From Nageia nagi (taxonomy: Eukaryota; Pinophyta), in assembly GCA_050084985.1 (NCBI GenBank), contig JBITNC010000002.1, positions 10,478,001-10,542,000 on the forward strand: a DNA stretch of 64,000 nucleotides. Direction: 5' to 3'. Positions within the stretch are counted from its first letter, which is position 1; every line of letters begins with the position of its first letter. The translations under genes were made by a program, and so were the position numbers. Of this stretch, positions 9,340-20,166 are shown in pieces. The notes under the pieces were generated by a model. That model searched no databases. It was given only the letters and a program-made list of their open reading frames with translations, and was not told the DNA's origin.

Positions 9340-11694
9340 CTACACAAGAGTGTGAAAAAATAATAAGCATGTGGTTCAATAAATAACATTATATGTTCTA
9401 TTTTAATCAAGTACATCTTACATTTAATCAACTAAGCCATGCTTGATTTGATTCACTAGTGCAAATGTTTTACAACTCAAATAATAATCCATGTACTCAA
9501 ATACATTTCTCATTTCAAAAATCATAGATGTATAGTGACATTATTGAGGCTTATTTTCTTATCTAAAATTAAGCTTTCTCTTGGATGCCCACGTAAGAGG
9601 AGCCCAAGTACTACCAATCTTCAACTAGTTCACCTTGGTCAATTTTATACTCTCACTAGGAGAAGTACCTACTATTTTCCAAGGTTATGATGTATATTGG
9701 ATCAGCCAAATTATTAATCTTGATTAAGTTTCAAATTATCCTCCTACATTATTAGGATAATCCCTGAATGGACATATAAACATGTGGTATCACTACACAC
9801 ATGCCTGTCCACCTATTGGAGTTATGTCCAAACCAACAAAGGACTTGGAGAAAATAAATCAAAATGCAAATTATGAAGTAAAAGAGCATAAGTAAAACAC
9901 CATCCATTCAAAAATTTGAAACCTAGGTGTCTAATGGATTTTATTTACCAACCCTTAAAGAACATCTTTACATTATTCCTTATTTTGCACAAGTCCATTC
10001 CCTACTTTGCATAAAAAATATTTGCATGCATCAATCCCATAACTTAAAAAAATTAAATAAAACATTCATAAGAATATTCTAAGTAATTAACATGCATCAC
10101 ATGTATAAAAAATTTATGTAAAAAATTTTATAAGAAATCCCCCCCTTTTTTACTTAAAAGTAAGAAGCTTTCCATTCAATGGATAGTAAAAAATAACATT
10201 ATTAGGTTACCTTAGAAAAAAAATTTAACTAAGGAAAAAAATGCTTTAGAATTCTACTCTAGTTTCGTATTTGCAATAAGTACTAAAAAATTGCAATTTG
10301 ATTAGAGCATAAAAAATTTCCCTTTGGCATGCCTACTTAAAAAATTAGCTTAAAACTTCAAGGGAAAAAATAATTTTAGCTAAGTAAATTTTTGTTGCTA
10401 TTGAAATAATTTGAAGAAGTAATAATAATAATCTCCAAAAAAGTACCCCTTTCATGATTTTCTCCAAGTAAATAAGGTAAGAATTTAATAATCCATCATT
10501 TAGTTTTGATTCTAACTCTACTTTAAGTCAAAAAGAATTAATGAACCATGAAACCCATTAATGGAGAAAGAAAAACATATGGACATCCATGAACAAATAA
10601 TAATAAAAATGTCTTTGTAATAATTATTACTTGAACGGATGGAATATTTTAAAGAAAAAGGTCATCTACCAAAAAAATTTAAATGGGATTAGATAAGAAA
10701 GAAGGCCACAATGAGGGAGCAAGCGCTCTTAAAAAAAAAACTTACACAAATGGCACCAAGGGAGCAGCACTAGCAGGAGGTGAGTGGATGTTGATTTTAG
10801 GGCCAAAGAGGTCAAAGTAGTTCAAGGAGGGTCACAAGAGGAGGTGAAAATGATGGCCTATGAGGGATGAGACTGCAAAGCAGAGGTTAGAGGTGAGAGG
10901 TTGCAATAGAGGGAGAGAGGTCGTGACAAAGGAGTGAAACACCATACATAAAAGAGAAAGGTTGTGATAGAGCATAAGGTCTAATGGATGATGGGAGGAG
11001 TATCAATGATAGGAGGAGCACTAGTGGCACAAATAAAAGAGGGACCCAACCCTCCCTTCTATCCTCCACTAGTAGTAGGAGCATACCCATAAAGACAAAT
11101 GAGATACCAAGAGAGGACGTTGGGAAAAATGTGTTCTGTTGCAAAGATGGAAGATAAGTGTAGCTGCACAATGAGATTAAGGCAGACCAATCGATAGGAG
11201 GCAAGGGAGATGGGGTTTGGTTGAATAACTTCATTGCCACTCCCCTCTTTATTTTTAAAAAATAATTTTCAAAAATTTAGATGCCTTCCTCCTGATTTTG
11301 AAAAAAAATAAGCAACTCTACTTTTTTTATTTACTGAAATGCAACCTCAAAAAAAATGTAGTAAAAATACTTTCATTTTTTTGTTAATATCAAAAATAGT
11401 TGAAACAAAAATTTTAGAAGAGAACTATTTTGATAAAAGAATTAAGGTAGATAAAAAATATAAACTTTTCATTGAAATTTTGCATATAATTTTTGAAGAA
11501 AAAATAGTATATATTTTTACTCAAACCTTTGGATATACATAAAAAAAAAACTTCAAAAAATTAAGGATATGCAAAATTATAGCAATAAAAACATGCATCA
11601 AAATATTTTACTAGTTTAAGCAAATTTTTTCATAAAAAAGAAATAAAATAAAATATGTTAGTAATCAAAGATAAAGAGTAGAGGAAGGTTATAC
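9340..11694 (-). other. CopB-1 leader, candidate 2.36-kb intron
   Basis: Non-coding stretch between the primer-binding site and gag. On the - strand it starts AAG|GTATAAC (intron G at 11694) and ends CTCTTGTGTAG|CAAATGG (AG at 9341-9340). The end near gag aligns with the other CopA/CopB leaders. The part at about 10700-11240 is purine-rich on the + strand and has no counterpart in CopA-2. A 117-codon open frame there (10887-11240, -) matches nothing I recognise. Splicing is inferred only from the shared signals. Confidence 0.55.
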
Positions 11695-11798
11695 CTTTGA
11701 AGCACTTTTACCTCACAATGAAGTGTAGGATAAAGAATGAGGTCCTCCAAATTAAAGATGAACTTCCAAACCAAGGATGTGTAGAGGAGCCTCCAAGG

Positions 11799-11811
11799 AG
11801 CTTTGATACCA
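11799..11811 (-). other. CopB-1 primer-binding site
   Basis: On the - strand TGGTATCAAAGCT, two bases inside the 5' LTR. One base differs from the TGGTATCAGAGC commonly used by plant copia elements to bind initiator-Met tRNA. Confidence 0.75.
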
Positions 11812-11813
11812 AT

Positions 11814-12287
11814 TGAAGGGATTGAACTATAAACTAAACAACTCTAAACTCTCAAGATCACATGAAAACTCACAAAATAATCTCATAAAGATAACTCAGA
11901 TGTAAGTGGTTCCTTCAACTAGGAGTACATCCACTAACTAGATCTCACTTCTTAACAAATATGAACTTTTACAATCCTTCTAAACATTTCTCCTAAACAC
12001 TATCTATAGCATAACTTTACTCCACAAAATGGTGTATGATCCATAGAGAGAGCCTTCTATTTATAGGCCAAATTTCCTCTTTGGATCACCCTTTTACCCA
12101 ATGTACAAAAGCATGACATGCACATCCTTTTACCCAACGGGCATGTTCATGACATGGAGTGTAGGACAAGTTACATTATCATAGTTACTTAAATACTTAA
12201 GGTATCAAATGATACCCTTAAGTATTAGTGAACTTACATAGAAGATTATTGCATAACCTTTACAATAATGCATTATACATTTCAACA
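11814..12287 (-). repeat. CopB-1 5' LTR (474 bp)
   Basis: Bounded by TG at 11814 and CA at 12287 on the + strand. It aligns with both CopB-2 LTRs (40164-40647 and 57067-57565). A TATAAATA box lies on the - strand at 12058-12065, with the promoter pointing into the element. The primer-binding site is adjacent on the left, which identifies this as the 5' LTR. Confidence 0.9.
12058..12065 (-). promoter_or_regulatory. TATA box in CopB-1 5' LTR
   Basis: TATAAATA on the - strand within the 5' LTR. The same octamer lies at equivalent places in the CopB-2 LTRs (40418-40425, 57336-57343). Confidence 0.65.
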
Positions 12288-12479
12288 AAAATTGACATAA
12301 ATTATAAAAAATGAGGCAAAAACTAGCAATTTGATGCAATTTTCAATGCAGAATCTGACATAAATTTGATGCAAAAAAGGACAAAAAAATTGTTGGGATG
12401 ATTGCATCAAAATTTGCATTGCTTTTTGGTGTTGAAGTTAGAAAAAAATACACTATGTTTGGATGTAAATTATGGTTTT
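12288..12479. other. Spacer between CopB-1 and CopC-1
   Basis: AT-rich, with no coding sequence. It contains imperfect repeats of a GACATAAATTTGATGCAA-like phrase (12293-12310, 12356-12375). No LTR, primer-binding site or duplication could be assigned. Confidence 0.5.
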
Positions 12480-13584
12480 TTTGTATATGCAACAACCTAA
12501 AGAGTTTGAGGTAAAAGATGATGTGGGATTTGTATGTAGATTGAAAAAGAACTTGTATGGCCTCAAACAAGCTCTCAATCAATGGTATTTGAAATTTGAT
12601 ACATTCATGGGAAAACAAAAGTTTATGAGATGTGAATATGACCATTGTGTTTATTCCAAAAGAAAAAGTAAATAAAATTATGTTATTTTGCTCTTGTATG
12701 TGGATGACATGCTTGGTGAGGCAAGGCAAATCCTTGGTACAAAGATCACAAGAGATAAAGAAAACCACACTCTCACATTGTCTCAAGAAGACTAAATTGA
12801 GAAGGTGTTAAGAAGGTTTAACATGAACAATGCAAAGAGTGTTGCACAACCCTTGGGACCTCAATTCAAGCTTTCAAAGGAATTATTTCCAAAAACAAAT
12901 GAGGAACATGATTATATGAAGAATATTCCCTATGCTTCAATGATTGGAAGCTTGATGTATGCAATGGTGTGTAATAGATCAAATATTGCACAAACAAGGG
13001 GAGTAGTGAGCAGGTATATGAGTAATCCAGGTAAAGAGCATTATCAAGCAGTAAAATGGATGCTTAGGTATTTGACAGGTGCATCCAAATATGCATTATA
13101 TTTTGGAGGTTCTAATACTTTCTTGAGATGTTTTGTAGATTCTAACAGGGGAGGTGATCGTGATGGTGGAATAAGTACCATAAGATATGTCTTTATTGTT
13201 GGTAAAATAGTAGTGAGTTAGATTTCAAAAATCCAACAAGTTGTGGTTTTATCTACCATCAAATCAAAGTATGTTGCTACTACTAAGGCAAGCAAGGAGT
13301 TGATATGGTTGAAAAGATTGAAGAAGGAATTGGGCCAAGGGTATGAAGATACAACTTTAAGGAGTGATAGGCAAAGCATTATTTACCTTATAAAGAACTT
13401 GACATTTCACTCTAGGACCAAGCACATTCAATTAAGATATCATTTTATCAGGTCAACATTTGAGGATGGTTCAATCAAACTTGGCAAAATTCACACCTCT
13501 CATAATTCAACAGACATGTTGACAAAAGTTATGACAAAGGAGAAATTGAGCTATTTCTCAATTTCTATTGGTCTCAAGAAGTAA
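12480..13584 (+). pseudogene. CopC-1 RT C-terminal part and RNase H
   Basis: Readable frames are 12480-12675, 12805-13221 and 13243-13584. LYGLKQALNQWY and YVDD (12697-12708) belong to the RT palm. Directly after LLLYVDDM the sequence jumps to GEARQILGTKITRD: about 25 residues present in CopD between these motifs are missing. RNase H motifs: DSNRGGDRDGG, LSTIKSKYVA (the usual Glu-X-Glu region altered) and SDRQSIIYL. A stop at 12793-12795, another at 13219-13221 and other changes make it non-functional. Confidence 0.85.
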
Positions 13585-13640
13585 AAGGCCAAGATGAGAA
13601 GCTTTTCAGTACCTTGTTCTGTAGAGCCATATATCGATCT

Positions 13641-13653
13641 CCAAGTGGGAGAT
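13641..13653 (+). other. CopC-1 polypurine tract
   Basis: CCAAGTGGGAGAT ends immediately before the LTR TG. It is the same type as the CopD tract (18649-18661 on the - strand). Confidence 0.7.
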
Positions 13654-14237
13654 TGTTGGGATGGAGCCCGATTACCAATACCAAACATGTTGCCAAAAGG
13701 GTAGTAATAAATAAGAAGCAATTGGAGGAATAAAGCTAGGCTATAATTTCCATTTATAATGGAATGATGATGGCAAAGTTGTTAGGAATTACAATATGTT
13801 GTGCAAAGCTAGGCTGGATATTATGTTATTTACAAAGTGCTTGATATTATATATAGGCCATGATATATAGATTAAAGGCATATTGTTGTTGTGTATGAGT
13901 CGAGCATTATAGATTAGTAATATCTATTAGAGAGAAATACAAAGATTGATTAAACTCTATAAGTGTAATCTTTAGCATTGAATGTTCATCAAAGATTGAA
14001 TAACTATGAAGTGTTGTTGATGTATTTATTTTTGGATGTAATGGCTCCAAGCACAAGGACTGATAGCTTCTCTGAGGACATAGCCCGCATTGGATGAACC
14101 TCGTTAATCTTTTTGTCTTCTCATTTGTGGTTTGGATTTTGTTTACTATTTTATGTTCACATTATTTATTCTACATATTTAAATGAAATAGAAAATATAT
14201 TACTTACTGAATTATGCAAAATTAATATGTACCAACA
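13654..14237 (+). repeat. CopC-1 3' LTR (584 bp)
   Basis: It begins TGTTGGGATGG right after the purine tract and ends TGTACCAACA, giving TGTTGG/CCAACA terminal inverted bases. No partner LTR is in the window, so the right end rests on the terminal motif only. Confidence 0.75.
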
Positions 14238-14560
14238 CTCCATAATTTAGCCCATGAAATTCCCATTTTAGTCATTGGAGTTCCTCTTTGGCGTCTAGAC
14301 GTTGCATAGAACATTTTTGATAATTTGTTAAAGTTCCTTCTATCTTTGGTAATCCACATTAAGTATAAAAATGTTTGCAAATATTATGATACAACAATCC
14401 CTAATAGACATAAGTATGCATGCAAAAATTATGATATACTTATCCATGCTAAGCACAAAATTGCAACAATGAGTGTTTGGAAGAACCTTGAAAAATATTC
14501 TAACAAAAATATGATAAAAAATAAGCATGAGTGAAACATAATGGAGTTCTTCCTCCATGA
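14238..14560. other. Spacer right of CopC-1
   Basis: AT-rich sequence with no convincing gene. A roughly 55-bp phrase (AAGTAT...GCAAA.ATTATGATA) occurs twice imperfectly (about 14358-14405 and 14410-14450). Short open frames here show no family resemblance. Confidence 0.5.
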
Positions 14561-14576
14561 TAGATGCCAAGCCTTC

Positions 14577-14865
14577 CCTAAGCTCAATGTTGGGTACCAA
14601 GCTCCTCCTGTACCCAACGTTGGGTACTAATTCTTCTTTTTGTCCAATATGGGGTACCAAACTCCTCTCTTACCCAATGTTAGGTGTTAACACCCCTTTA
14701 TGTCCAACATGGGGTGCCAAATCTCCTCCTTGCCTAATGTTAGGTCTCATCACCCCTTCATGTCCAACATGGGATGCCAAATCTTCTCCTTGCCCAATAT
14801 TAGATGCCAAGACCCCTTCATGTCCAACATGGAGTGTCAAATCTTCTCCTTGCCTAATGTTAGCT
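14577..14865. repeat. 60-bp tandem repeat, about 4.8 copies
   Basis: The period is exactly 60 bp. Each unit has two related halves, one with TGTCCAACATGGGGTGCCAA and one with TGCCTAATGTTAGGT. Units start at about 14581, 14641, 14701, 14761 and 14821, and the leftmost has the least decayed ACCCAACGTTGGGTA palindrome. The period is a multiple of three and is open in frame over several units on both strands. On the - strand it gives a 20-residue repeat (GHEGVLASNIGQGEDLASHV). It lies directly downstream, in the - sense, of the decayed gypsy protease, so it may be an expanded linker of that polyprotein. Confidence 0.85.
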
Positions 14866-14929
14866 TACCTTAATTCTCTTCTTCCTCACGGTGTAGCCAA
14901 ATCACTTCTAATCTCTTGTTAGTGACCTA

Positions 14930-16860
14930 TGGGAATTCATCCTTGATTCCTTGAAGAGTGTGAGTCTTACCATCAATATTAAAACTCATAGTTAGATTAT
15001 TGTAATTGGTGTGAATGTCACCCAATTCAAATAGCCATTGCACACCCAAGATAATGAGGATGCCCGTTAAGCAGATACATGTAAAAGTTTTCTCTAATTG
15101 TGTAACTCTACAATCTTACCCCAAATTTATATAGGATTTTGTCCATTAATGTAAGTTTCCCATTAGCATTGGAAACTTAGGATCCTTTGAACCCCTTGGT
15201 TTTGAGACCCTTATTTTCCACAAAATCTCCATCAATAAAATTATGAGTAGCATTGGGGTCTATTAGGGCCATTACCTCTTGACCACATGCTTATCTAATT
15301 ACCTTCAAAGTGAGGTAGTTCTTTACTCCATTGAGTGAAGTAATCATACTCCCGAGAGATGCCTCTACCTTAGGTGTTTTGATCTGATCCAACATGTCCA
15401 TTCCAAGATCCAAATTTGAATCTTCATCTTCATCATAAAAAAGTACCTCTATGTGATGCACTTATCCTTTACCTTGAAAATGGTTCCCTAACTCCCATGG
15501 CTTTTTGTAATGAAAACATTTATCTTCTTCCCTTAGCTTTCTTTTGGTGGTTGCATCCATATGGCCCATCCATGTAAGGGGAAAGGGTTTGAACTTGTTA
15601 GTTCACTCTTTATTTGCTAACAATTTTTGCACATTCTACCCTTTACGTGTTTGTTCATCTTTGAGGGTGGACATAGTTAGTTCCAAATCATAGGCTATGC
15701 TGATTGCATCATCAAGGGTTTTTGGCCTTAATATCTTTACCATTCCTTGTAAGGGCTTCATCAATCCCTCTACAAATATGAAGGTCAATCTCTCTTCCTA
15801 AATTTTATGGATCATAATTTCTATTTTATGAAAATTTGAAATGAAATCATCTATTGTTCCTTGTTGTCTCAAGGATGTAAGCTCTATGAAATAATCATTA
15901 TCTTTTTTTCTATCAAACCATTTTACCAACCTCCTAGCAAATTCATCAAAAGAGGAGATATGAGAATAATCTTGGCTAATTACCCCATGTTTTCAACATT
16001 CGAGAGCATCTCCCTCAAAATGCAATGATGTAAAATGGATTACATCCTCTTCAACCATATTTGAGATCAAGGTGAAATATGTTTGAAGTTAATGAAGCCA
16101 AGCTCTAACTATCATCTTCCTCCGATCAAACATTAGAACCTATATTTTGTTAATTTTTTGTTGTAGATCCCTTTTGTCACCCTATGGATTGCCTTGAGAG
16201 TGGGTGCCATGAGAGCTACTTCCCTTCAAGCCCAAAATCTTCAAATAGCTATTGAAATTCATATCCTTCCTCAATTTTGAACATAGAGTAGAAATTTATC
16301 TAAAAATATGATTCAACTCAAGAAGATTTGGGACCCAATGTTTTACCTCATTTAAATATCTCTTGGCAAACATAGGCTTGGATGGCTTAGGAATAATGAG
16401 CAACTCTCTTACCTTTTTAACTTCTTCTTCCAAGAACCTCCCTAGGAGAGGGTTAGTTTCTTGTAGTTCCCTATAAGAGTGGGACCTTACAATCGCATGC
16501 TCCTAGTGACTCATGGATCCATGATGAGTGGATCCTCTATCCTTCAGGATGTGTGATCTTTTTAGATTGGGCTCTTTCTCCATTATTTCCTCTTTTATTG
16601 GTTCTTCTTACTCATCTAGAATAGAACGTGGGGGGCTCACATGTCATATTGGAGCTTCCTTCTTTCCAAATCAAGCATCCAATTTGGCTAACTAATTTTG
16701 CACTACTTCAATCATACTCCTCATGGTTGAAAGAAGCTCATTAAACTTCCTTTCTAGCGTAGATTCCTTGGCAAGTGTAGGGCTTCTCCTTTTTTTGAAT
16801 GGAGGGGATCTACCTCTCCTAACCAAATTGCCTTCACCAGTATTTCCTTATTTTTTGATT
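14930..16860 (-). pseudogene. Decayed Ty3/gypsy gag and protease
   Basis: No long frame survives, but translating the - strand across frames gives a recognisable order. N-terminal: a basic RRGRSPPFKKRRSP stretch near 16800 and a coiled segment (KFNELLSTMRSMIEVV) near 16730. Gag core follows at about 15640-16050 (VKWFDRKKDNDYFIELTSLR, DDFISNFHKIE, LRPKTLDDAISIAYDLE). An acidic stretch near 15400-15440 precedes the protease, whose active site aligns with the plant gypsy D-S-G-A-T-H motif but reads DPNATH at 15243-15260. Downstream, NLTMSFNIDGKTHTLQGI (near 14960-15010) matches the region after protease. Stops are frequent. The RT part is not found; it is either lost or beyond the 60-bp repeat array. 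Confidence 0.72.
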
Positions 16861-18101
16861 GTTAGTTAGGTTTAATGCTAGTTCTTCAAGGAGTGCACTT
16901 AGGTAATTCTGGTATAGCATTGCTTCAACTAGCATCTTATTATGCACTTTTGTATGTTACAGCCACATTGTTGCTTTCCTTTTAACTATGCATTTGATAG
17001 CCTTTTATTTTATTTTGCTTCATTCTTCTTCTTATTTTGGTTTCTCTTCTAGTTAATCTTCCTCTAAATCAATTATGTGAATATCTTCACTTTTAATCCT
17101 TATCCTATCCAACTCCTTCTACCCTCTAGTCTGGATATAAATACCTTGCTTTATTATATTGGCTTCATTTTTGGATGTGAAGTCCTTTTTTTTGTTTACC
17201 TTAACAATAGGTGGGTTCACTTCCTTAGTTGATTCATCCCTCCCTTTTGATTACCTTATTCTCTTTCTCTTTCCCTTTCCTTTGGAATGGGATTTGAATC
17301 CTTTCTAGGTCAAGGAATTGATTATAATCTACTCCTTTAATTGTATGTGAGGCTTATGCTTTGTTCTTCTTTTTCTTTTCCTTATTTTTTAGTACCCTCT
17401 CAAATGGAATATCTTCTTAATCCTCCTTGATTGTCACATTGATATGAGGGTTGGTTCTAAGATGTTTAGCTTAATTCATATCATATACTAGTCTTATCAT
17501 AGTTTGTTGAAATGGGAAATCTAGTCTATCTTGTTTAAATTTTTTTATACAAATTTTCATGGAGTGGAAAATAAATAAGGGAAATTTAATTGTCTCTTCT
17601 TTTTACTTGAATTTATTTATTAACCCAAAGTGGAAACCAAATATCTCCTTGTGTCTACCATCTAGAGTCATATATTTTTTGATATATTACTAGTCCTATA
17701 TACCTCATCCTATATTTTTTGTTTTTTGATATAAATATATACTCCATTAAACATTTTTACATCCACCACCTTGTTAAGTTTCATATTTCTCCTGATTTAT
17801 TTAACTTCATTCCTCAAAAAGGTTTCTTTTGTTATTGTTTATGCACTCAACACCACCTTTGTACCATGGATTATGCATTTTCCATCATTCTACATTCTCT
17901 CAAATGCCAAAGATAATTTTGAGTCGAATCCTTTGCATGCTTCCATTAATTTTTTCAATCCTCCTTGGCAAAAAATATTCCATACCTCCTTATGTTTCAA
18001 CTTGCATTATGGGTATTAGTAAGTTCTATAAGTACCAATTTGCCCCCCATCTTTATTCTTCCACTCTGCAATTCTAGTCTATGAGCTATATTCCTTACAT
18101 G
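16861..18101 (-). other. Degenerate coding-like sequence of unknown origin
   Basis: No intact frame. Scattered - strand peptide stretches look protein-derived, for example QTMIRLVYDMN near 17470-17510, a Lys/Glu-rich region at 17050-17400, and a segment with GKCIIHGTKVVLSA near 17850-17890. The last loosely resembles the style of the Gyp1 extra ORF, but not enough for a family call. The right edge is the CopD insertion point. Reading appears to continue across CopD at 36895-37110 (CDSHILIHHKALVH). It could be an upstream or env-like ORF of the neighbouring gypsy remnant, or an unrelated gene. Confidence 0.4.
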
Positions 18102-18648
18102 TGTTAGGATTTAATAAGTTTATATAAGCAAGAGCATCAATAATTCTCTTACTCCTTAGCAAAAGAAACAACATTCAAAGCATACTACTGAAATCAAATA
18201 ACCATGAACATTAATCACACAAAGAGAGACACAAGAGATAACGTGGTTCACCCAATGTAGGCTACATCCACGGAGAAGCTTTCAACCCTTTTGCATATCA
18301 TTCTTCAAAGTCCTCCAAGCAACAAACCAGCAGCATAACCTTGCTACAATCTTCACTTTGGAGTTACAACAAAAAACCTCACTACAATCTCTCTCTCAAC
18401 AATCACAATCTACTTCACAATTGCTATCAAAACTACAATACTACATGCTTAAACTCAAGCCTTTTATTTATAGGTACAAACTAACCCAACTTAAACCCAA
18501 GTTGGATCAGGAAGGTTGTTAGGTAACCCCCAACCCTTCTATAACTGATAACTAGGTGTCATGGCTTCCTGGTAACTAAAATTTGGTGTTAAACGAGAAA
18601 GAAACTGCTCTCTATTTTCTAGCCGGTTGTAGTCTCCATTTTCTAACA
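18102..18648 (-). repeat. CopD 3' LTR (547 bp)
   Basis: TGTTAGGATTTAATAAG to TTTTCTAACA, with matching TGTTAG/CTAACA ends. It carries a - strand TATAAATA at 18465-18472. The pol end and purine tract are on its right, so it is the 3' LTR of a reverse-strand element. Confidence 0.95.
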
Positions 18649-18661
18649 ATCTCCCACTTGA
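18649..18661 (-). other. CopD polypurine tract
   Basis: On the - strand TCAAGTGGGAGAT directly precedes the 3' LTR. Confidence 0.75.
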
Positions 18662-18708
18662 AGACTTCTTCCTCTGCAACAAGGGTCAAAAGCTTCTCAT
18701 CTTGGCCT

Positions 18709-19377
18709 TTACTCCTTAAGACCAATCCAAGTTGAGCAAGAGCCCAACTTCTCCTTTGTAACAACTTTAGTGAACATGTCCGCAGGATTTTGAGACATGT
18801 GAATCTTCCCCAAACTGACTGAACCATCCTCCAACGCTATCCTGATGAAGTGGTACCTCAATTTGATATGCTTGGTTCTCGAATGGTAGGCTGAGTTCTT
18901 TGCAAGATGAATAGCACTCTGGCTATCACTCCATAGCTTCACAGCCTCCTGCACCTTTCCCAGTTCCTCCATCAATCTCTTCAACCAAATCAATTCTTTA
19001 CTCACCTCCGTGATCGCAACATACTCTACCTCAATAGTGGAGAGAGCCACAACCTGTTGAAGCTTTGAAATCCAACTAACCTTTGTACCTCCAATGGTAA
19101 ACACATATCCTGTAGTGCTTCTTCCACCATCTATATCACCTGCCATGTCAGAGTCAACATAACCTTGCAAACAAGAGTTAGATCCACCAAAACATAAAGA
19201 GTAATGAGAAGTACCCTTTAAATACCTAAGGATCCATTTAACTGCTTCCCAATGCCCTTTTCCTAGATTGTTCATGAATCTACTAACCACTCCCACTACT
19301 TGTGCTATATCTGGTCTAGTGCACACCATTGCATACATTAAACTTCCAACTGCTGAAGCATAAGGAACCTTAGTCAT
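18709..19377 (-). pseudogene. CopD RNase H domain, end of pol
   Basis: Open for 222 codons. It begins KVPYASAVGSLMYAMVCTRP (RT-RNase H connection). RNase H motifs: DSDMAGDIDGGRSTTG, ALSTIEVEYVAITE and SDSQSAIHLAKN, then SRTKHIKLRYHFIR and NPADMFTKVV, the usual copia C-terminus. It is separated from the RT stretch by one in-frame TAG (19378-19380). The domain itself looks complete. Confidence 0.92.
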
Positions 19378-19380
19378 GTA

Positions 19381-20157
19381 CTACTTTTCCTTATCTGTCT
19401 TAGGACATAAATGTTTGGTGAGTTTAAAATGCTTTGCCAATGGTGTAGTTACAGATTTTGCATCTTTCATATTGAACCTTTTAAGAACCTTATCAATATA
19501 ATCTTCTTGACTTAGTCTAAGCAAGTGGTTTTGTTTATCTCTTGTTATTTTCATTCCAAGGATTTGTTTAGCTTCACCCAAATCTTTCATTTCAAAAATA
19601 TTAGCCAACTTTTTCTTAAGATCAACAATATCCTGCATACTAGATCCTACTATCAACATATCATCAACATATAAAAGCAAGATTACATAGTTGCCATTTG
19701 TTGTCTTCTTTACATATACACAATGATCAGATTGACATCTTACAAATTCATTTGTTATCATGAAAGTGTCAAACTTATGATACCATTGCCTAGGGGCTTG
19801 CTTCAAACCGTATAAGCTTTTTTCCAATTTAAATACATACCCTTCTTTACCTTTGACCTCAAAACCTTTGGGTTGATGCATATAAATATCCTCCTCCAAA
19901 TCCCCATGAAGAAAAGCTATCTTTACATCCAATTGTTCAAGAAACAAATTTTCAGTAGCAACAAGACTTAATATTGCTCTAATCGAGGTCATTTTAACAA
20001 TTGGAGAAAAAATCTCATCATAATCGATACCTTTTTTTTGTTCAAAACCTTTTACTACAAGTCTTGCTTTGTACCTTTGTCGCCCGTCTACCTCCTCCTT
20101 TATCCTATACACCCATTTGTTAGTAAGTGCCTTCTTACCCTCTGGAAGCTCAACCAA
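19381..20157 (-). pseudogene. CopD reverse transcriptase
   Basis: An open 258-codon frame with an RVT_2 domain: LPEGKKALTNKWVYRIKEE, YKARLVVKGFEQKKGIDYDE, FLHGDLEEDIYMHQPKGFE, LYGLKQAPRQWYHKF, an intact catalytic YVDD at 19660-19671, and KQILGMKITRD. A single stop lies just upstream (TAG near 20158-20170, in a KNDTW-like context) and one just downstream. Otherwise it is well preserved, consistent with the fairly similar LTRs. Confidence 0.93.
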
Positions 20158-20166
20158 ACTCCAAGT

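Larger units (their letters stand above)
5750..12287 (-). mobile_element. CopB-1: old Ty1/copia element, interrupted by CopA-1
   Basis: Reverse-strand copia reading from its 5' LTR (11814-12287) leftwards through primer-binding site, leader, gag (from 9336), protease, integrase and RT to RNase H, where CopA-1 breaks it at 5750. The remainder, including the 3' LTR, is outside the window. The LTR is of the CopB type (terminal TGTTG...CATTATTG on the coding strand), shared with CopB-2. The coding region is related to CopA. It is much more decayed than CopA-1: every domain is broken into several frames. The target duplication copy next to the LTR should be AAAAT (12288-12292). Confidence 0.9.
12480..14237 (+). 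mobile_element. CopC-1: 3' half of a third Ty1/copia element
   Basis: It starts abruptly in mid-RT (IYMQQPKEF-like) and runs through RNase H, a purine tract and a complete 3' LTR. Gag, protease, integrase and the 5' LTR are absent, so this is a 5'-truncated copy. Its RT and RNase H resemble CopD more than CopA/CopB (for example the RQWY-type LYGLKQA motif and LSTI...ELIWLK). Confidence 0.85.

Noticed and set aside
10887-11240. 117-codon - strand frame in the CopB-1 leader as a protein-coding gene
   Set aside because: Compositionally driven (opposite strand purine-rich), no recognised domain, and no counterpart in the sister leaders. Kept only as part of the leader.
12391-12403. TTGTTGGGATG as a remnant of the CopC-1 5' LTR
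   Set aside because: Only about ten bases match the LTR start at 13654 and the following sequence is unrelated. Chance is likely in this composition.
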